Shown piece by piece: positions 41,101 through 53,100 of a stretch of DNA of 64,000 nt. A model generated the notes under the pieces. That model made no database searches and was not told the origin of the DNA. It saw only the letters and a list, made by a program, of their open reading frames with translations. The stretch's first letter is position 1. Each line of letters begins with the position of its first letter. Origin of the DNA: Phoenix dactylifera (lineage: Eukaryota > Streptophyta > Magnoliopsida > Arecales > Arecaceae). The translations under genes and the position numbers were made by a program. Where the stretch lies: contig NC_052399.1 in assembly GCF_009389715.1 (NCBI RefSeq), positions 22,577,146 through 22,641,145 of the forward strand, read 5' to 3'.

Positions 41101-41345
41101 TTATCACCACTGATCTCCTTGCTCGTGGTATTGATGTCCAGCAGGTTTCTCTCGTCATAAATTATGATCTGCCAACCCAACCAGAGAACTATCTCCATCG
41201 TATTGGACGAAGCGGACGTTTTGGAAGGAAGGGTGTTGCAATCAATTTTGTCACCCGTGATGATGAAAGAATGCTGTTTGACATTCAGAGGTTCTACAAT
41301 GTGGTGATTGAGGAGCTGCCATCCAATGTCGCCGACCTCCTCTGA
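38158..41345 (+). CDS. EIF4A: Eukaryotic initiation factor 4A (DEAD-box RNA helicase), 413 aa
   Basis: The ATP-dependent RNA helicase of the cap-binding eIF4F complex, which unwinds 5' UTRs for 40S scanning in the cytosol. Four coding exons: 38158-38225, 38342-38448, 38552-38982 and 40710-41345. They join in frame to 413 aa, the standard plant eIF4A length. Motifs by residue: Walker A AQSGTGKT 84-91, PTREL 116-120, DEAD 189-192, SAT 220-222, ARGID 340-344 and HRIGRSGR 365-372. The protein ends SNVADLL as in canonical eIF4A, not the eIF4A-III exon-junction paralogue. The first ATG ([19 protein letters not shown]) is the family start. A long leader intron lies upstream. No damage was seen. Confidence 0.98.
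38983..40709 (+). other. Intron 3 of eIF4A coding region
   Basis: A 1.7-kb intron with a GTTTAT donor and a CCCCCTCAG acceptor. It has a long T run at about 39670-39697 and otherwise unremarkable AT-rich sequence. Confidence 0.85.
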
Positions 41346-44138
41346 TTAGTTTTTCTTGTCAAACTTGATATGTAGTCTATAATGTCTTATTAGTTTTATT
41401 AATAATCTTGTCACAGTTGCCTCTATTTTTAGTGGTATGATTACCAAAGACCTTTGAGTGGTGTCAGGTTCATTTGCAATGATGGTGATTAAAAGCTAAT
41501 AATCGTTTGCCCCGTCTTTGCAAATTTTGTAGCAGCTTAGGTTGCATTTTATGTCGTGGTGACCTTGAAGGAGGGACTTTGGATCTGCTTGTGTTATTGA
41601 AGCTTGGTTTGATTGTTTTCTAAATTTTATGGCGGGAACTATTATGTATTATGATTACGTGATATTTTGTGTTGATGCTTCATCTGTTTATTGGTTCTGG
41701 GCTTTTTAGTAGGCTCTCCTGAAGTTTTGTTCTGCACTTGATATGGTACTTAGGCTGTCTTAAAATTGTAAACATCCTTGTACTCATTTTTGGTCTTGCA
41801 TATTCTGGATGGGCAGGTTTCTATGATGAAGATTGATTTAAAAATTGTGTTGCTAGTTGGTTATTTAGGTGCGGGTATCTCCAGGCCCCTCTTCAGGGAA
41901 CTTGAGGCATAAATTCTTTTGGTTCAAGTGGTCTCCGGGATTGTTCCTAAGATGGAGATGTTTAATTGTTGAAGATGGAGAATAGGCTAGTCTATGGTGG
42001 TAGTATTGATGTGCTATATTCACCTGGGTTTGGGATCCTCTGCTGTGCTTCCATTTATTTTGGTCCATATAGTAATCATTGGTGATTACCTAGGGAATCT
42101 GTTAAGGTGATTGTCATGTGTTCGATTCCATTAATTATTTTATTACAGTTGCTTGGTCACTGCCGAAAATTTCCAAGGTTTCTCCATTTCAGTGAATAGA
42201 GTTATTGATATTAGAAAATGAAATTGTAATAATTTTAGATGATTAATAGATTAGTGTTATTAATATTAGAAAATAAAATCATAAATAATCTAAAATAATT
42301 GTTTTCTTAATATTTAATTATTTAATTATTATTTTTTTGTGACAAGTCAATCTTTAGGTGGATGTGGTGTCATTTGTGATGACGACGAAGTAGAGGTCTA
42401 GAAGAAAACACACTGAAATCCCTCCAACCATGCCTGAGAAATATTATAATACCAAAATAAAAAAATTCTTAACTAGTTCATAGAAATTATTTTTTTGCTG
42501 AACCCAGCAGCGGAGGAAGGTTTGCTTCCGGCTAGGGGTAGTAGAGAATGCGGAGCTTGACGGCAGCAACACTGTACCGACACTTTCGGCCTCCTGGATG
42601 CTGTAATTATTCTCCACCGTCGCTAACTCCACCGATGAATCCGGGCCCCTTCGCCGCAACAGCAGCGTCAAAGCTCTCACCTTTGGGGTCGTGAACCCAT
42701 CGAACTCGGCCGCCGTCTTTTTGAACTCCGCAACTCCTCCAGAATCATCGGTCAGACCGTACGGAGGCCCGCTCGCTCCGGCGGCGAGCAGCACCATAAG
42801 GATGGATACCTCAAATGCAGCTCCCATCGCCTCCTTCACTGCAACCGGCTATGCTCAATCGATGAGGGTGGACATGAGGAGGTTGAGGTTCTATTTCAGA
42901 ATGCGGAGCCCCGTGTGAATCCTTGCTTTGGTGTCGTCGCCCGATTAGAGGTCTTCATACCATACGATGCAATGAAGAAAAAATAAATCCTGAAGGCGTC
43001 ACTGCAGAAGGGGTGATGGACAGCAGTAGCATCAGCACCATCGTGGGAGCAGCACTAGACGGTAGAGGAGAAGAAGAGAGGAAGAAAGAGAAAGTTGTTG
43101 GTGATTGTAAGGATCTTGATCTAGCAGAGGATGAGGAAGATGGTGGAGAAAGGTTGGTTCTAATTAATTAAGAAGGGAAGGTTATTCCAAAAATATTATT
43201 CTAGGAATAGCGAAGTTATTACATTATTGCGTGATGACCATATGGTAACTAACATGGAGATGGACGATCAGAAAAATAGACACAAAATGATAATCGAGAT
43301 GAATTAATTAAAAATTTTAAAAAAAATTTAGGGCCAAAGTGGTCTCCTATAAAGTAGGGGCGTCTTAATGCTTTTTTTTTTTTTCTTTTTGTGTATTTGT
43401 TAACAGGATTCCATGCAAAAAACCATCAATCTTATAAAAGAAGAATACTAGATTGATCTTGAGATGAACAAAGTTAATCTTTGAGAGTACTGTTCCTTCC
43501 GTTTTATCCTGTGCTAGCCGATCATTTATAAAGTAGATCCTTGTTGCAAATTGTGATTTATTTTATTTTATAAAGTCGATCCTTACTGTATTTAAGCAAA
43601 GTCTCTACTGAATTTGGTCGTTTGGAGATTCTGCCTCTTACACTTCTATTAGATATTCAGGGAGAAAACATTGACGTATAGCGTGATAAACCTTATGTAC
43701 TGCATGGTTATGTTGCTCTTAACAAAAAAAAAAAAAGGCATTTAAATATATTTTTTTATCTTTCAGATAATTTTATAAAATATATAATTATATATTTTAA
43801 AAAAATTAAGATCTGCCAGCTATGTCTGGTTCCGACGCGAAAGCCCCAGCCCTCCGCTTACAACGCCCGCGTGCGCTTGCTCGCTCACGCACGATAGTGT
43901 AAGATCGCGCGTCACCTCCTCTTCTTCCACTGACAGTCTCGCGGTCAAGTTGGCGTAAAGCTTCAGGAGGCGCCCCCTCCTCAACCACCGCGTTAAGTCT
44001 CTCTTGATTCCTGTCCAAGAAATCCAATTTGTTCCAACTTCTTACTTCCCACTCCTGCGATCCCAATCCCGAACCCTCTCCGCTTTCTCCTCCGGCTAAC
44101 TTAAAAGAAGACTTTCCCCGGGGATATAAATCACGGGA
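41346..44138. other. eIF4A 3' UTR and intergenic DNA
   Basis: Probable 3' UTR to about 41850, then AT-rich intergenic DNA. A GC-richer island at about 42490-43170 is described separately. A T/A-rich stretch (43360-43800) precedes the GC-rich 5' region of the galactosyltransferase gene. Confidence 0.55.
42444..42839 (-). pseudogene. Unidentified coding-like fragment, probably decayed
   Basis: A 131-codon open frame on the - strand within a GC-rich island that contrasts with its AT-rich surroundings. It contains FEVSILMVLLAAGASG and GGVAEFKKTAAEFDG, then FTTPKVRALTLLLRRR, a helical, ARM-repeat-like flavour. The same frame continues upstream through stop codons (for example TAG and TGA between 42850 and 42890) into KSGDDTKARIHTGLRIL-like sequence, which argues for a broken copy. 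I cannot assign a family; an ARM-repeat or U-box relative is only a guess. Confidence 0.3.
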
Positions 44139-47100
44139 ATGCCGCCAGCCCCTACTCTCTTATCTTTCTCCTCCGCCAGCCGCGCCTCCCCTCCTCTCCT
44201 CTCCTCCTACTCCAAAGACGAAAAGGGCAAGAAACCCAAACCCTTCACCCCGCCGCTCTCGCCGACCCGCCGCCTCCCCCTTCTCCTCTTCTCCGCCCTC
44301 TGCCTCCTCGTTGGCGTCGGCGGGATCGCATTCGCCGCCGTCGTCCTCCGTCGCCCTCCCAGGACCGTCACCATCTTTCGCTGCGGCCGGGCCGAGGACG
44401 CTCTCAGGACCTTCCGCTCAAAGTCCCTCGCCGGTGGCAAAGATGGCGTCGTCGCGCGGCCCAAGGTGCTCGGGTTCGTTGGGGTCCAGACGGGCTTCTC
44501 CTCGTCCGATCGCCGAGCGGCACTCCGGAGTACCTGGTTCCCTCCCGATCCGGAGGGCTTGGGAAGGTATGATTCGTAACGTCTGTTCTTCTTTGATGCT
44601 TTTGTCCTTCTCTGTTGTCTTCTTTGGCGATCTTGGATCCGAAACTCTGAAGACAGGGGTTAGATGTAGATCGAGAAAGAGGCCTGTCAAGATAGTTATA
44701 ATTGGATATGTTGGGTGATTTTTTGTTTCTATTTTAAGCACTAGGACAGCAGGCAAGCTGGCTGGAGAATGTGTTTGTTAATTTGTTTCTTCGAATATCT
44801 GCTTCTTTAAGATAGAAATTTCCGAACGAGTTAAAAATTTCTGCACTCTGGTATAGAATAAAGAGGTCAAAATAGATCAAGCCAAACTGATGAAGATGAA
44901 GCTTAGAGTGGTGGTGGATGCACGATGGTTTCTGCTCAGTTATACATAGTCATGACCTAGAAGTTCATCTGTTTTTGGTGCTATTCTAGGTTTCAATAGT
45001 GCCTTTTTCTTTTGTTTCTAGTTATTGATCTTGGATCTTGAAATCATAGAAGACAAGGATTAAATGTCGGTCAGAAAAGAGTCATCAAGATAGTTCTAAA
45101 TTACAGTCTTGGACCATCAGTAACTACTTTCTTGTGGTCAACAATGATTTTTATGGAGACTCACATTCCAGAGTGATCTATAAGTTTCTTGCACTAGAAT
45201 AGGAGGCAAAGTGAAAACATATCAATGCAAATCATTTAAGTTTGAGAGTAGCAGTGATTTCAACTAAGCCGAGGAAAATAATGACAGTGGGTTAAAATAT
45301 TGTCCATTCATTATCCCTTGGTGTCAACATTACCTGGATCATCATATTAACATTATTGGATGAGTTCGACATGTCTTGAAGTCAGTCTTGGAAGCCGTCA
45401 TGTAGGCAGTATATATAAGTTATTCTAAGCGCAGACAATGATGGGAAGGGGCCTGTGGGAAAAGCAGGAAATAGGATAACAAGCACTGATTTGGAAAGGA
45501 TCAATTAATTAATAGTTCATATATATTACTTATTTTTACTGTTTAAGTGAGTAATTTACCTATTTAGATAGTCTATCATTTGTATTTAACATTTAGTTAG
45601 TATAGATCAAGAAAATGATATATCTATACAACATGCAAAAAAAATGAAAAATTTTAATGAGCAAATAGCCAATTAAGTAACATGTCGATATTTTATTATA
45701 TGTAGTTCAATGTTAAGTAAATATTTTTTTACATGCATGTAAACCATTTGTATTCGTACAAATGCTTGATCTTTTATTCCTAGTTATCTTACTTCTTTAC
45801 ATGCATCAAAATGGGTTCCTAGCATTGATGTTAGTGTAACAGCCCAACGCAAGATTTAAAAACTCTAACTCAGTTCAGGTTTCGGTCTTTTAGATAGAGT
45901 TTCAGTTTTGACTATTTTGGCAAGTTTAACGGTTTCAACATTTTTGTTCCAAGTTTTGGAGTTTATATGTTATAATTTTTTTATTTTTTTCTAACTTTTA
46001 TAATGTCCCATATTTTCCTTATTTCTATAGTTAACTAAAATTTTCTTTAAGCATATGTCATTCTATTTCGTTTTACTAACCCATTTAAGAAAATAATCCA
46101 TCTTGGAGTATCTCGTTGGGTTTCATGTTAATAACTCATCCAAGCAAGGAAGAACCCTTTTGAGCATGTCTCATTTTATTCCATTTCAAAAAGCCATCCA
46201 AGCAAGAAAACCCATTAGAGCAGATTTGTTTTTCATTTGAATGACTTATTTAAGCAAAAAAAATCCCTATAAATAAAACCCATTTCATTTGATATTTTAT
46301 TTTCATATATCATTTTATTTTGAAAGAAGAGAAACAACTAATTTGGAAAAAAAGTGGTCTAGTGCATGAGACTTCCTTCACGGTGAGGTCTAGGAGGGAT
46401 GCAATCGTAGAGGTTGTTTTCATATTTTGAACCCGTGACATGCAGGTCACAATGGAGCAATCTTATCGTTGCGCTAGGGCTCACTCTCAAACGACTAATA
46501 TAAATAAGAAAAGAAAAAAGAATCATATGAAGATGTGATAATGTAATGCTTTTTAATTAGTAAAGGAACATCAAGATTGTGATAACAGTGCTGCCAAAAC
46601 TAATATAAACTAGATCATTAAATCCTTAGATAAATATGATATCCAATAATATTGCAAAACTTTAGAAATATTAGCAAGCATTAAAGATATATGAATGGAA
46701 TAGAAGATAAAATATCAGTTTCCATTGGTTTCATACAAAAACCAGCCAAAAATTGGACCAAAACTTGCCAAGACTGCCGAATTCCATTAGTTTCGGTCAA
46801 TTTCGGACTGATTCGTTTCGGTTCAAACTTCAAACCTTGCTCGATGTGTGGATAAATTTGACACAACCTGAGTGTATCATGGCCAATAAATAGGGTCGGA
46901 AATAGGCTGGCTTGGCTAAAATAACACCCCTACCCAAGCTCAACCTCAAAAAAAAATTTTGGACTTCAAGCCAGGCCTAAGCTCAAAATAGTTATGAATG
47001 GTTTGGCTGACTAGGGCTCAAGCCTAGCTGGAAGACCATATGGGCCCTGACTAAAATGATCCAGTGTGCTAGAAGCGGGGTGGAGTCGGGCATCCATGGT

Positions 47101-50100
47101 GAGAGAGGAGGAGAGAGAAGGAGGCCCATGGGGGAGTGGACGACAGCGGATGAGTAGGATAGCAGACAAGCAGGTTTTTTGGGATATCCGACCCATCCCA
47201 AACCCTAATAGGACCCATTTAGCAAAACTCTGTAAGGTTTGGGAAAGTTTGGGATTTAAAATTAAAATTCATTAGGATTTGGGATGGGTTTGGAATTTGA
47301 TCCTTGGGTACCCGCTACTCGAACCCGATTATATATAATATATATTTTTATAAAATTTTGCAAATATATATAATAGAGGGATGAGGGGATTATGGACTTA
47401 ATGTTGGTGTTATGGATTATGGTTGTTTTGAATTGAAAGTTTAATGTATTATTGATTTTTACTTGATATTAGTTTTATTCATGTCATTATGAAAAGGTCT
47501 TCCCCTTATCCCCCTCCCCCCCTCTTTTTTTTGTGTAATTCCGAGTTGGGTACCCTACTCGACCGAAATAATTTGATCCAAATAAAGATTAATGGGGGCG
47601 GGGGAGGGTTGGGTACCCAATAGATTTACCATTTTTTGATGGGATAGGTTTGGAATTTTGGGGCAAATTTTTAATCAAATTTGGAATAGGTTTGGATAGT
47701 AGGATTTTAAACAGGTTCGAATATGGGTGGGGCAAATTTTGCAGGTACCCTACCCATTGCCATTCCTACGGATGAGGTGAGAAGGATTTGGCGGTGAAGC
47801 AGTTATTGGTAGGGGGTGGACACTTTGCACAGGAAGAAGTTTGTCGGTGATAGAGAGAGAGTAGTGACCATTGGGGTAGGTTTTGGAAAACACTGGAGAT
47901 ATCTATTTAAGTTATTTGACTTAGACTTTGAGCTTGGGCTTCGAGTCGAGTTTCAGGCTTGGGCTGGCCTAAGGATAAGCCCAAACTTGGTGCAACATCT
48001 ATTCAAGTTCTAGATATGAGGCTTAGGCTTGACCTAAATCACCCCAAGCTAGGCCCAAAGCTCGACCAGAAGTTGTCCCAACTTGAGCACATCCTAACCC
48101 TAGCAATGATGGAGTGTCGTTGATGCTAAATAGTCACAGCTTTATAGCAATCTTAGAAATGATGTACACTCTTTGCGAGGTTATGTTGATAATGGGGTTT
48201 TGGAAGCTCATATGATTGACCACTTTCAAAATTACATGTCTCATTGTGTGCTTTAGTAAGTCAAAGGCTTTGGCTTGGAAAAAACCTCCAAGTGATACTC
48301 TACACCCAATCGAGAGCAACCTTGTGGCAAACAAGGGTGAAATACTTAGCTAGAACAACTAATTAGGGATTAAAGTACATAAAAGCAAAAGTGCAATCTT
48401 TTCCACATCTTATATTAGCATGACTGTTTTGTAAACAGAGTGAGAGAGATATTTGTCAGTGTTGTTTTAATCTAGTTATGATTTTACTTTGGAATCCATA
48501 GTGATGTATATTTCTTCAAAGGCATCAAAGGTGGGCTGTCTTATCTAGCACGTTATCTCGATAATAACACCTTTGATTTGAGCATATGACAAAATCATTA
48601 GTTTGGAAGAACTTGTGTTGGCCACTTAGTTAACTATTTTATGTTGCATTTGATGTTATATGTTGCCACTAAAAGGATTCTCAAATCATGACTTTGGAAG
48701 AACTTGTGTTGGCCACTTAGTTAACTATTTTATGTTGCATTTGATGTTATATGTTGCCACTAAAAGGATTCTCAAAGGCCATAAGACGTTTGCAACAAAA
48801 TGGATTTTTAGGCAGTAAAACATATATAGAACTACTAAAAGTCTAAAATCCAAGTCAAGAGTGATTTTGATAGATTGCATCCTGATTTATTGACAATCTC
48901 TATTTTTCCTGATGGCATCTTGATTTATTGACAATCTTTATTTTTTCCGTTCTTAAAATTTGCTCATTATTGACCGAAACTTGTGCATGATATGAGCTAA
49001 GCTTTCTCAGTCGGAGATGCAAGCATTAACTTGTGGCCACATTGATTATTATCATGTGAGCAAGCCGATGATTACTGCTCCAAGATTGATGGATGGAGTG
49101 CTTGTCTTAATCTCTAGTTTGTAGTCTATGTAAAGAGAACTCTTTTAGTTAGGTGGATTTGGAGTTCAGGAAATGAAAATGAATTTGTGAGGAACCAAAT
49201 TAATGGAAGATAAAGCAATGATCAAAAGAAATAAATGAAGTTCTTTGGATGATCTTATTGGTGAGGGAAGAATTTGTTCGTGATGTGGGTTGAAAACTTT
49301 TGTTTGGTTATGAATCACAATTTGGATGGAATAAGAAATTAAATTCTCATTTGATTTGTTTTATGCACATGTTATATCATAAGCTCTTGCTTCCATGATT
49401 TAAAAAGTTGGTTTCAATTTTGGCTGGACAAAATTGATTTTTTGATTTCAGCTGTTTCAGTGGTTTCACCTTTGTTGTTTGCATCTTCACTTAAAAATTG
49501 AAAAAACTAAAAACTTTTAACAAAATTGAAGAACAAATAAAGAATGGTGGAAAAAAAATCAGTCAACAAGAATATACTAGACTATTTGAGAAAAAATATA
49601 TTACTTTTACATTGAAACAACTGGAAAATTATCTTTTGAAAAGAGTGCACTATATCATTCACCATCTAGCATATGCAAAATGTAAATGTTTATGAAATTT
49701 GAGCTCTGGAATAGTTGAACCTATGTAAAGAAATAATAATAATAATTTTAATTTCTTTGGAATCTAATATCACAATGCTTCCTTGTTTCAAAACCTGCCA
49801 AATTCAAGTTTAGCATGGAGAAGATTATTCCGAACATTTAAAAATGTGGGAAAATGCAGATAATCTGAATTAACAGCCTATATATGTATTATAAGTTAGT
49901 TTGGACCAAAACTTCGTTTCGTATCAGTTTTGGCATAAAACAAAAGGTTTTGGTTTTGGTTTTGGTTTTGGTTTTGGAGTTTTGAGTGAAACTTCAAATG
50001 GACCTTGATTGGTACTAATATCTGTTGCCCGAGTTGGCAGCAGGTGCAGGGGCATGGATGCAAGGGAAGCAGATCTTCTGAAAACACTTAGGAAACAGGT

Positions 50101-53100
50101 GGACTGCAAGTTTTGGGGGATTTTTAGTGACTTTTAGATAGAAGTTCCCTGCTACTAAGCTAGCAAGGTACTAACCCATGGATGTTGTTGTGTAAATATT
50201 GATGTGGTAGGGGACGGGACAGGGAGGGTAGTACTTGACAGTAGAGATGGTGAGAAAATTAGGACTACTTTACCATGGCATGTTAAGATTCTGAGTAATT
50301 TTGATAGATTAATTGCCATTATAACTTTTTCTTCTTGAAGCAATAATTAGTCTTTTGAGATTACTTAAATATTTGCTAGCGTCGTCATAATAGTCTTAAA
50401 TATTTGCTATCTTCATCATAATAGTTATAGTGAAAATCTTTAGAATACAATTGTATGAATGAAGCAAGCAATTACTATACACATTAACAAATTCCTTTCA
50501 AAAAAATTTCTCTTATCATTTACAGCTACAACTTTTTGAAATTCTCACTTCAAATTGAATAAGTCCATATGTGAATTGGCGAAAAGATAAATAAATCAAA
50601 TCCATATTATATATTAACTTGCTTGTGAGTTGTGACGGATTTGGGTTGTAGAATGTTTGCATTCAAGACTATAGTGTTTGGCTTCATTTTGGACTCAATA
50701 TAATGGTGCTTATTTGTATTCTTCGTTTCATTGCTTTCCATCTCATTAGGTAATATTGTGATGTTAGGATGTTGGTCATACGTCATACTACAAGATTGAT
50801 ATTATAAGATGCATAGCTAATACTGAATCATAGATCAACAAGGGACTATGCCAATGCATGGGCGAACTAGATAGAACCAGCAGGTTAAATACCACTTCAT
50901 ATTGTAATACATGTTATCACCCATATGAATTACTCAGACTTAGTTACCTACCGAATCATTCTACTAAAGGTGATTATTACAATCATGATAGACTTATAAG
51001 GTTTTTCTCTAGAATATCAAGCTGGTAGACAATTTTAAGCATAGAATTCAATCTTGCAATTCGAAAAATCAATTGATTTCACTTTGTTAGCTTGGAATCT
51101 CTAGAACTTCGGTACCATTGCTCTTGGTGAGCAAATTAAGATAAGACTTGGCCATTCTTCTTAGAAGAACCGCTCAAAAGAAAAGAAAATGCAAGTTCCG
51201 CAGATTACAAAAGTTATGACATCCTAAGACATTCAATGTGGAACTTTTTGTATGTCATATGATGATGTTAATCCAACTAAAATTTACCCTATCTCCCAAA
51301 TCTTAGTATAATACTGAATATGTAGCTCCAAAACCAGTAACATATAATATCAGTTATGAGATGCTCTTATGTTGTAAATAAACATGTTCAAGGACCAGAA
51401 TTCCTGCCCGGCCTTCTCAAGCTCAAAACCTTTGAACATGCCTAAGTCTGGATTTTAAGCTCGACGGCCAGGCCGAGCCTGAATATAAGCCTGCATGTTA
51501 AATGGGCCAGACTTGGATTTAGATCTGAAAGCACGGCCAAGCCCAGCATGGCTTGAATTTGTACAATACTATACATGTGACATGGAGGCTATAACCTAGC
51601 CCATAAGTGATAGGTGAACCTAGTTCTTTATTCATTAGGGAATAAAGAATGAGGTGGCTAGGGTTCCTTGGTCCACCACCTCTTTTGAACACCGAGCTGA
51701 GCTCCTCCGATGAGTCTCAACCCCACATGCTCCTCTTCTAAGTAACGAGTCAGGCTCTATCTACTCCCTTCTCCTACACTCAGCCCACAAACCCCAGCTT
51801 ACCAGAGAGACCCTGCCTTGCCAAACAGACCCCGGCATGGTGGTGGTCACCTCCAGCAAGGGCAGCGTTGGCAAGACCATCACTGCCAATGTCGGCCTCT
51901 CCCTCACCCATTTTTATTTGTCCATTGTCACCGTCGATGCTGATGTTGGCCTCTGCAACCTTGACCTCCTCGGCCTCAAGAACTGCATCAACTAAACTGT
52001 TGTCGAGGTCCTCAAAAGAGGTTGTTGCCTCTACGAGGCCGTTGTCCGTGGCTGCCCTGCCCCTCCCTCAAACTACTTTGCATCTCCAAGCCTCACTTCA
52101 AGGCCCTCACTTAGGTCGCTAACATCCTCCGGTCTCACCTCTTGGGCCACCCCGCCTCATCCTCACCAACTGCCTCTCTGCCATCCATAGCAGGTTCATC
52201 GTTGCCATTGAGAACCCTCGATATCACCACCCTTTGCAATTGCAACCTGGTCATCAGCCTCCTCAAGTCAACCACATCTGGGAGATGATGATGATCCTCT
52301 AAACTGGGTTCTAACTGATTTTGTAAGAGGATGTCAGTGCTCAACATGCAGGAAATACTTGGCCTTGACATTGCTGAGGATTCTGAGGTGATTAAGAGCA
52401 CAAATTGAAGTATCCTCTTGTCCTCAACAAGCTGCCTTTGGTGCCTAGGTTGGCATTTGAGCAGGCCACATTGAGGCTGGTCTAGCAGGACACAGTAACT
52501 GTGGTAATTGTGGAGGAGCCCAAGAAAGGACACAGATGCTCACAAGTTGTTCAATGAAATGCCATAGTGAGATAGTCTCCTAGAACATCCTGGTCGCTTT
52601 AATTTTTAAAAAATTGGAAAATAAAATAGGTTAAGGAAGCCCAAGACCCGGCCCGAAGCTCAAAGCTCGAGCCTAGGAAGTAGGCCCGAAGGATGGGCTG
52701 GGTCGGGCCCGATCCTGACTAATTTTAGTTATACCTTGGGCTAAGCCCAGCCCACCAATTGAACCGATCTAATTGTAAAGATTAAGAAGGATGAGGCTTC
52801 ATTTTCCAAATCAAGCTGAAGGGAATCCATGTGATTATTGTTAGCAAGTGGGAAGGCCAAATATTTTGAACCTATAGCTTATTATCATCTCTAAGTAATT
52901 CTATGTATTGCTTGTTATCACTCTTACATGCTGGAATTTATACTTATTTATATCTCACTAATCATCCACCATATATTTCAGCTTGGAACGTGCTACTGGA
53001 TTAGCTTTTAGATTTGTGATTGGGAGAACAAAAGATTCAAAAAAAATGGCTGATCTTCGGAAAGAGATTGACATGTACCATGACTTCATGCTTATAGATA

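Larger units (their letters stand above)
51405..52760. mobile_element. Possible gene-capturing element around the minD/PPR fragments
   Basis: Both sides of the pseudogene carry GGCCC/AAGCTC-rich sequence. On the left are GCCCGGCCTTCTCAAGCTC and AAGCTCGACGGCCAGGCCGA (51408-51480). On the right are GACCCGGCCCGAAGCTC and GGGCTAAGCCCAGCCC (52640-52760). This composition matches the hAT-like ends in this window. I could not define inverted ends or a target duplication, and the most similar flanking blocks are in direct orientation. The element and its limits are tentative. Confidence 0.35.
44567..52981 (+). other. Intron 1 of the galactosyltransferase gene (8.4 kb)
   Basis: GTATGA donor, ATATTTCAG acceptor. 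It contains a decayed 0.35-0.4-kb duplication, a minus-strand SINE, a GGCTT-rich repeat block, a perfect 91-bp duplication, a GGTTTT hexamer tract and the minD/PPR fragments. The host reading frame is intact across it, so the insertions are tolerated as intron. Confidence 0.9.

Noticed and set aside
44124-44130. TATAAAT just before the galactosyltransferase ATG as a TATA box
   Set aside because: It is only 9-15 bp upstream of the sole usable start codon, so transcription from it would miss that ATG.
44029-44718. 229-codon + frame overlapping exon 1 of the galactosyltransferase
   Set aside because: An alternate frame over GC-rich sequence; the frame from 44139 has the membrane anchor and GT31 motifs and splices correctly.
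49946-49977. GGTTTT tract as an interstitial telomere
   Set aside because: The unit is not the plant telomere repeat and the tract is only 32 bp.
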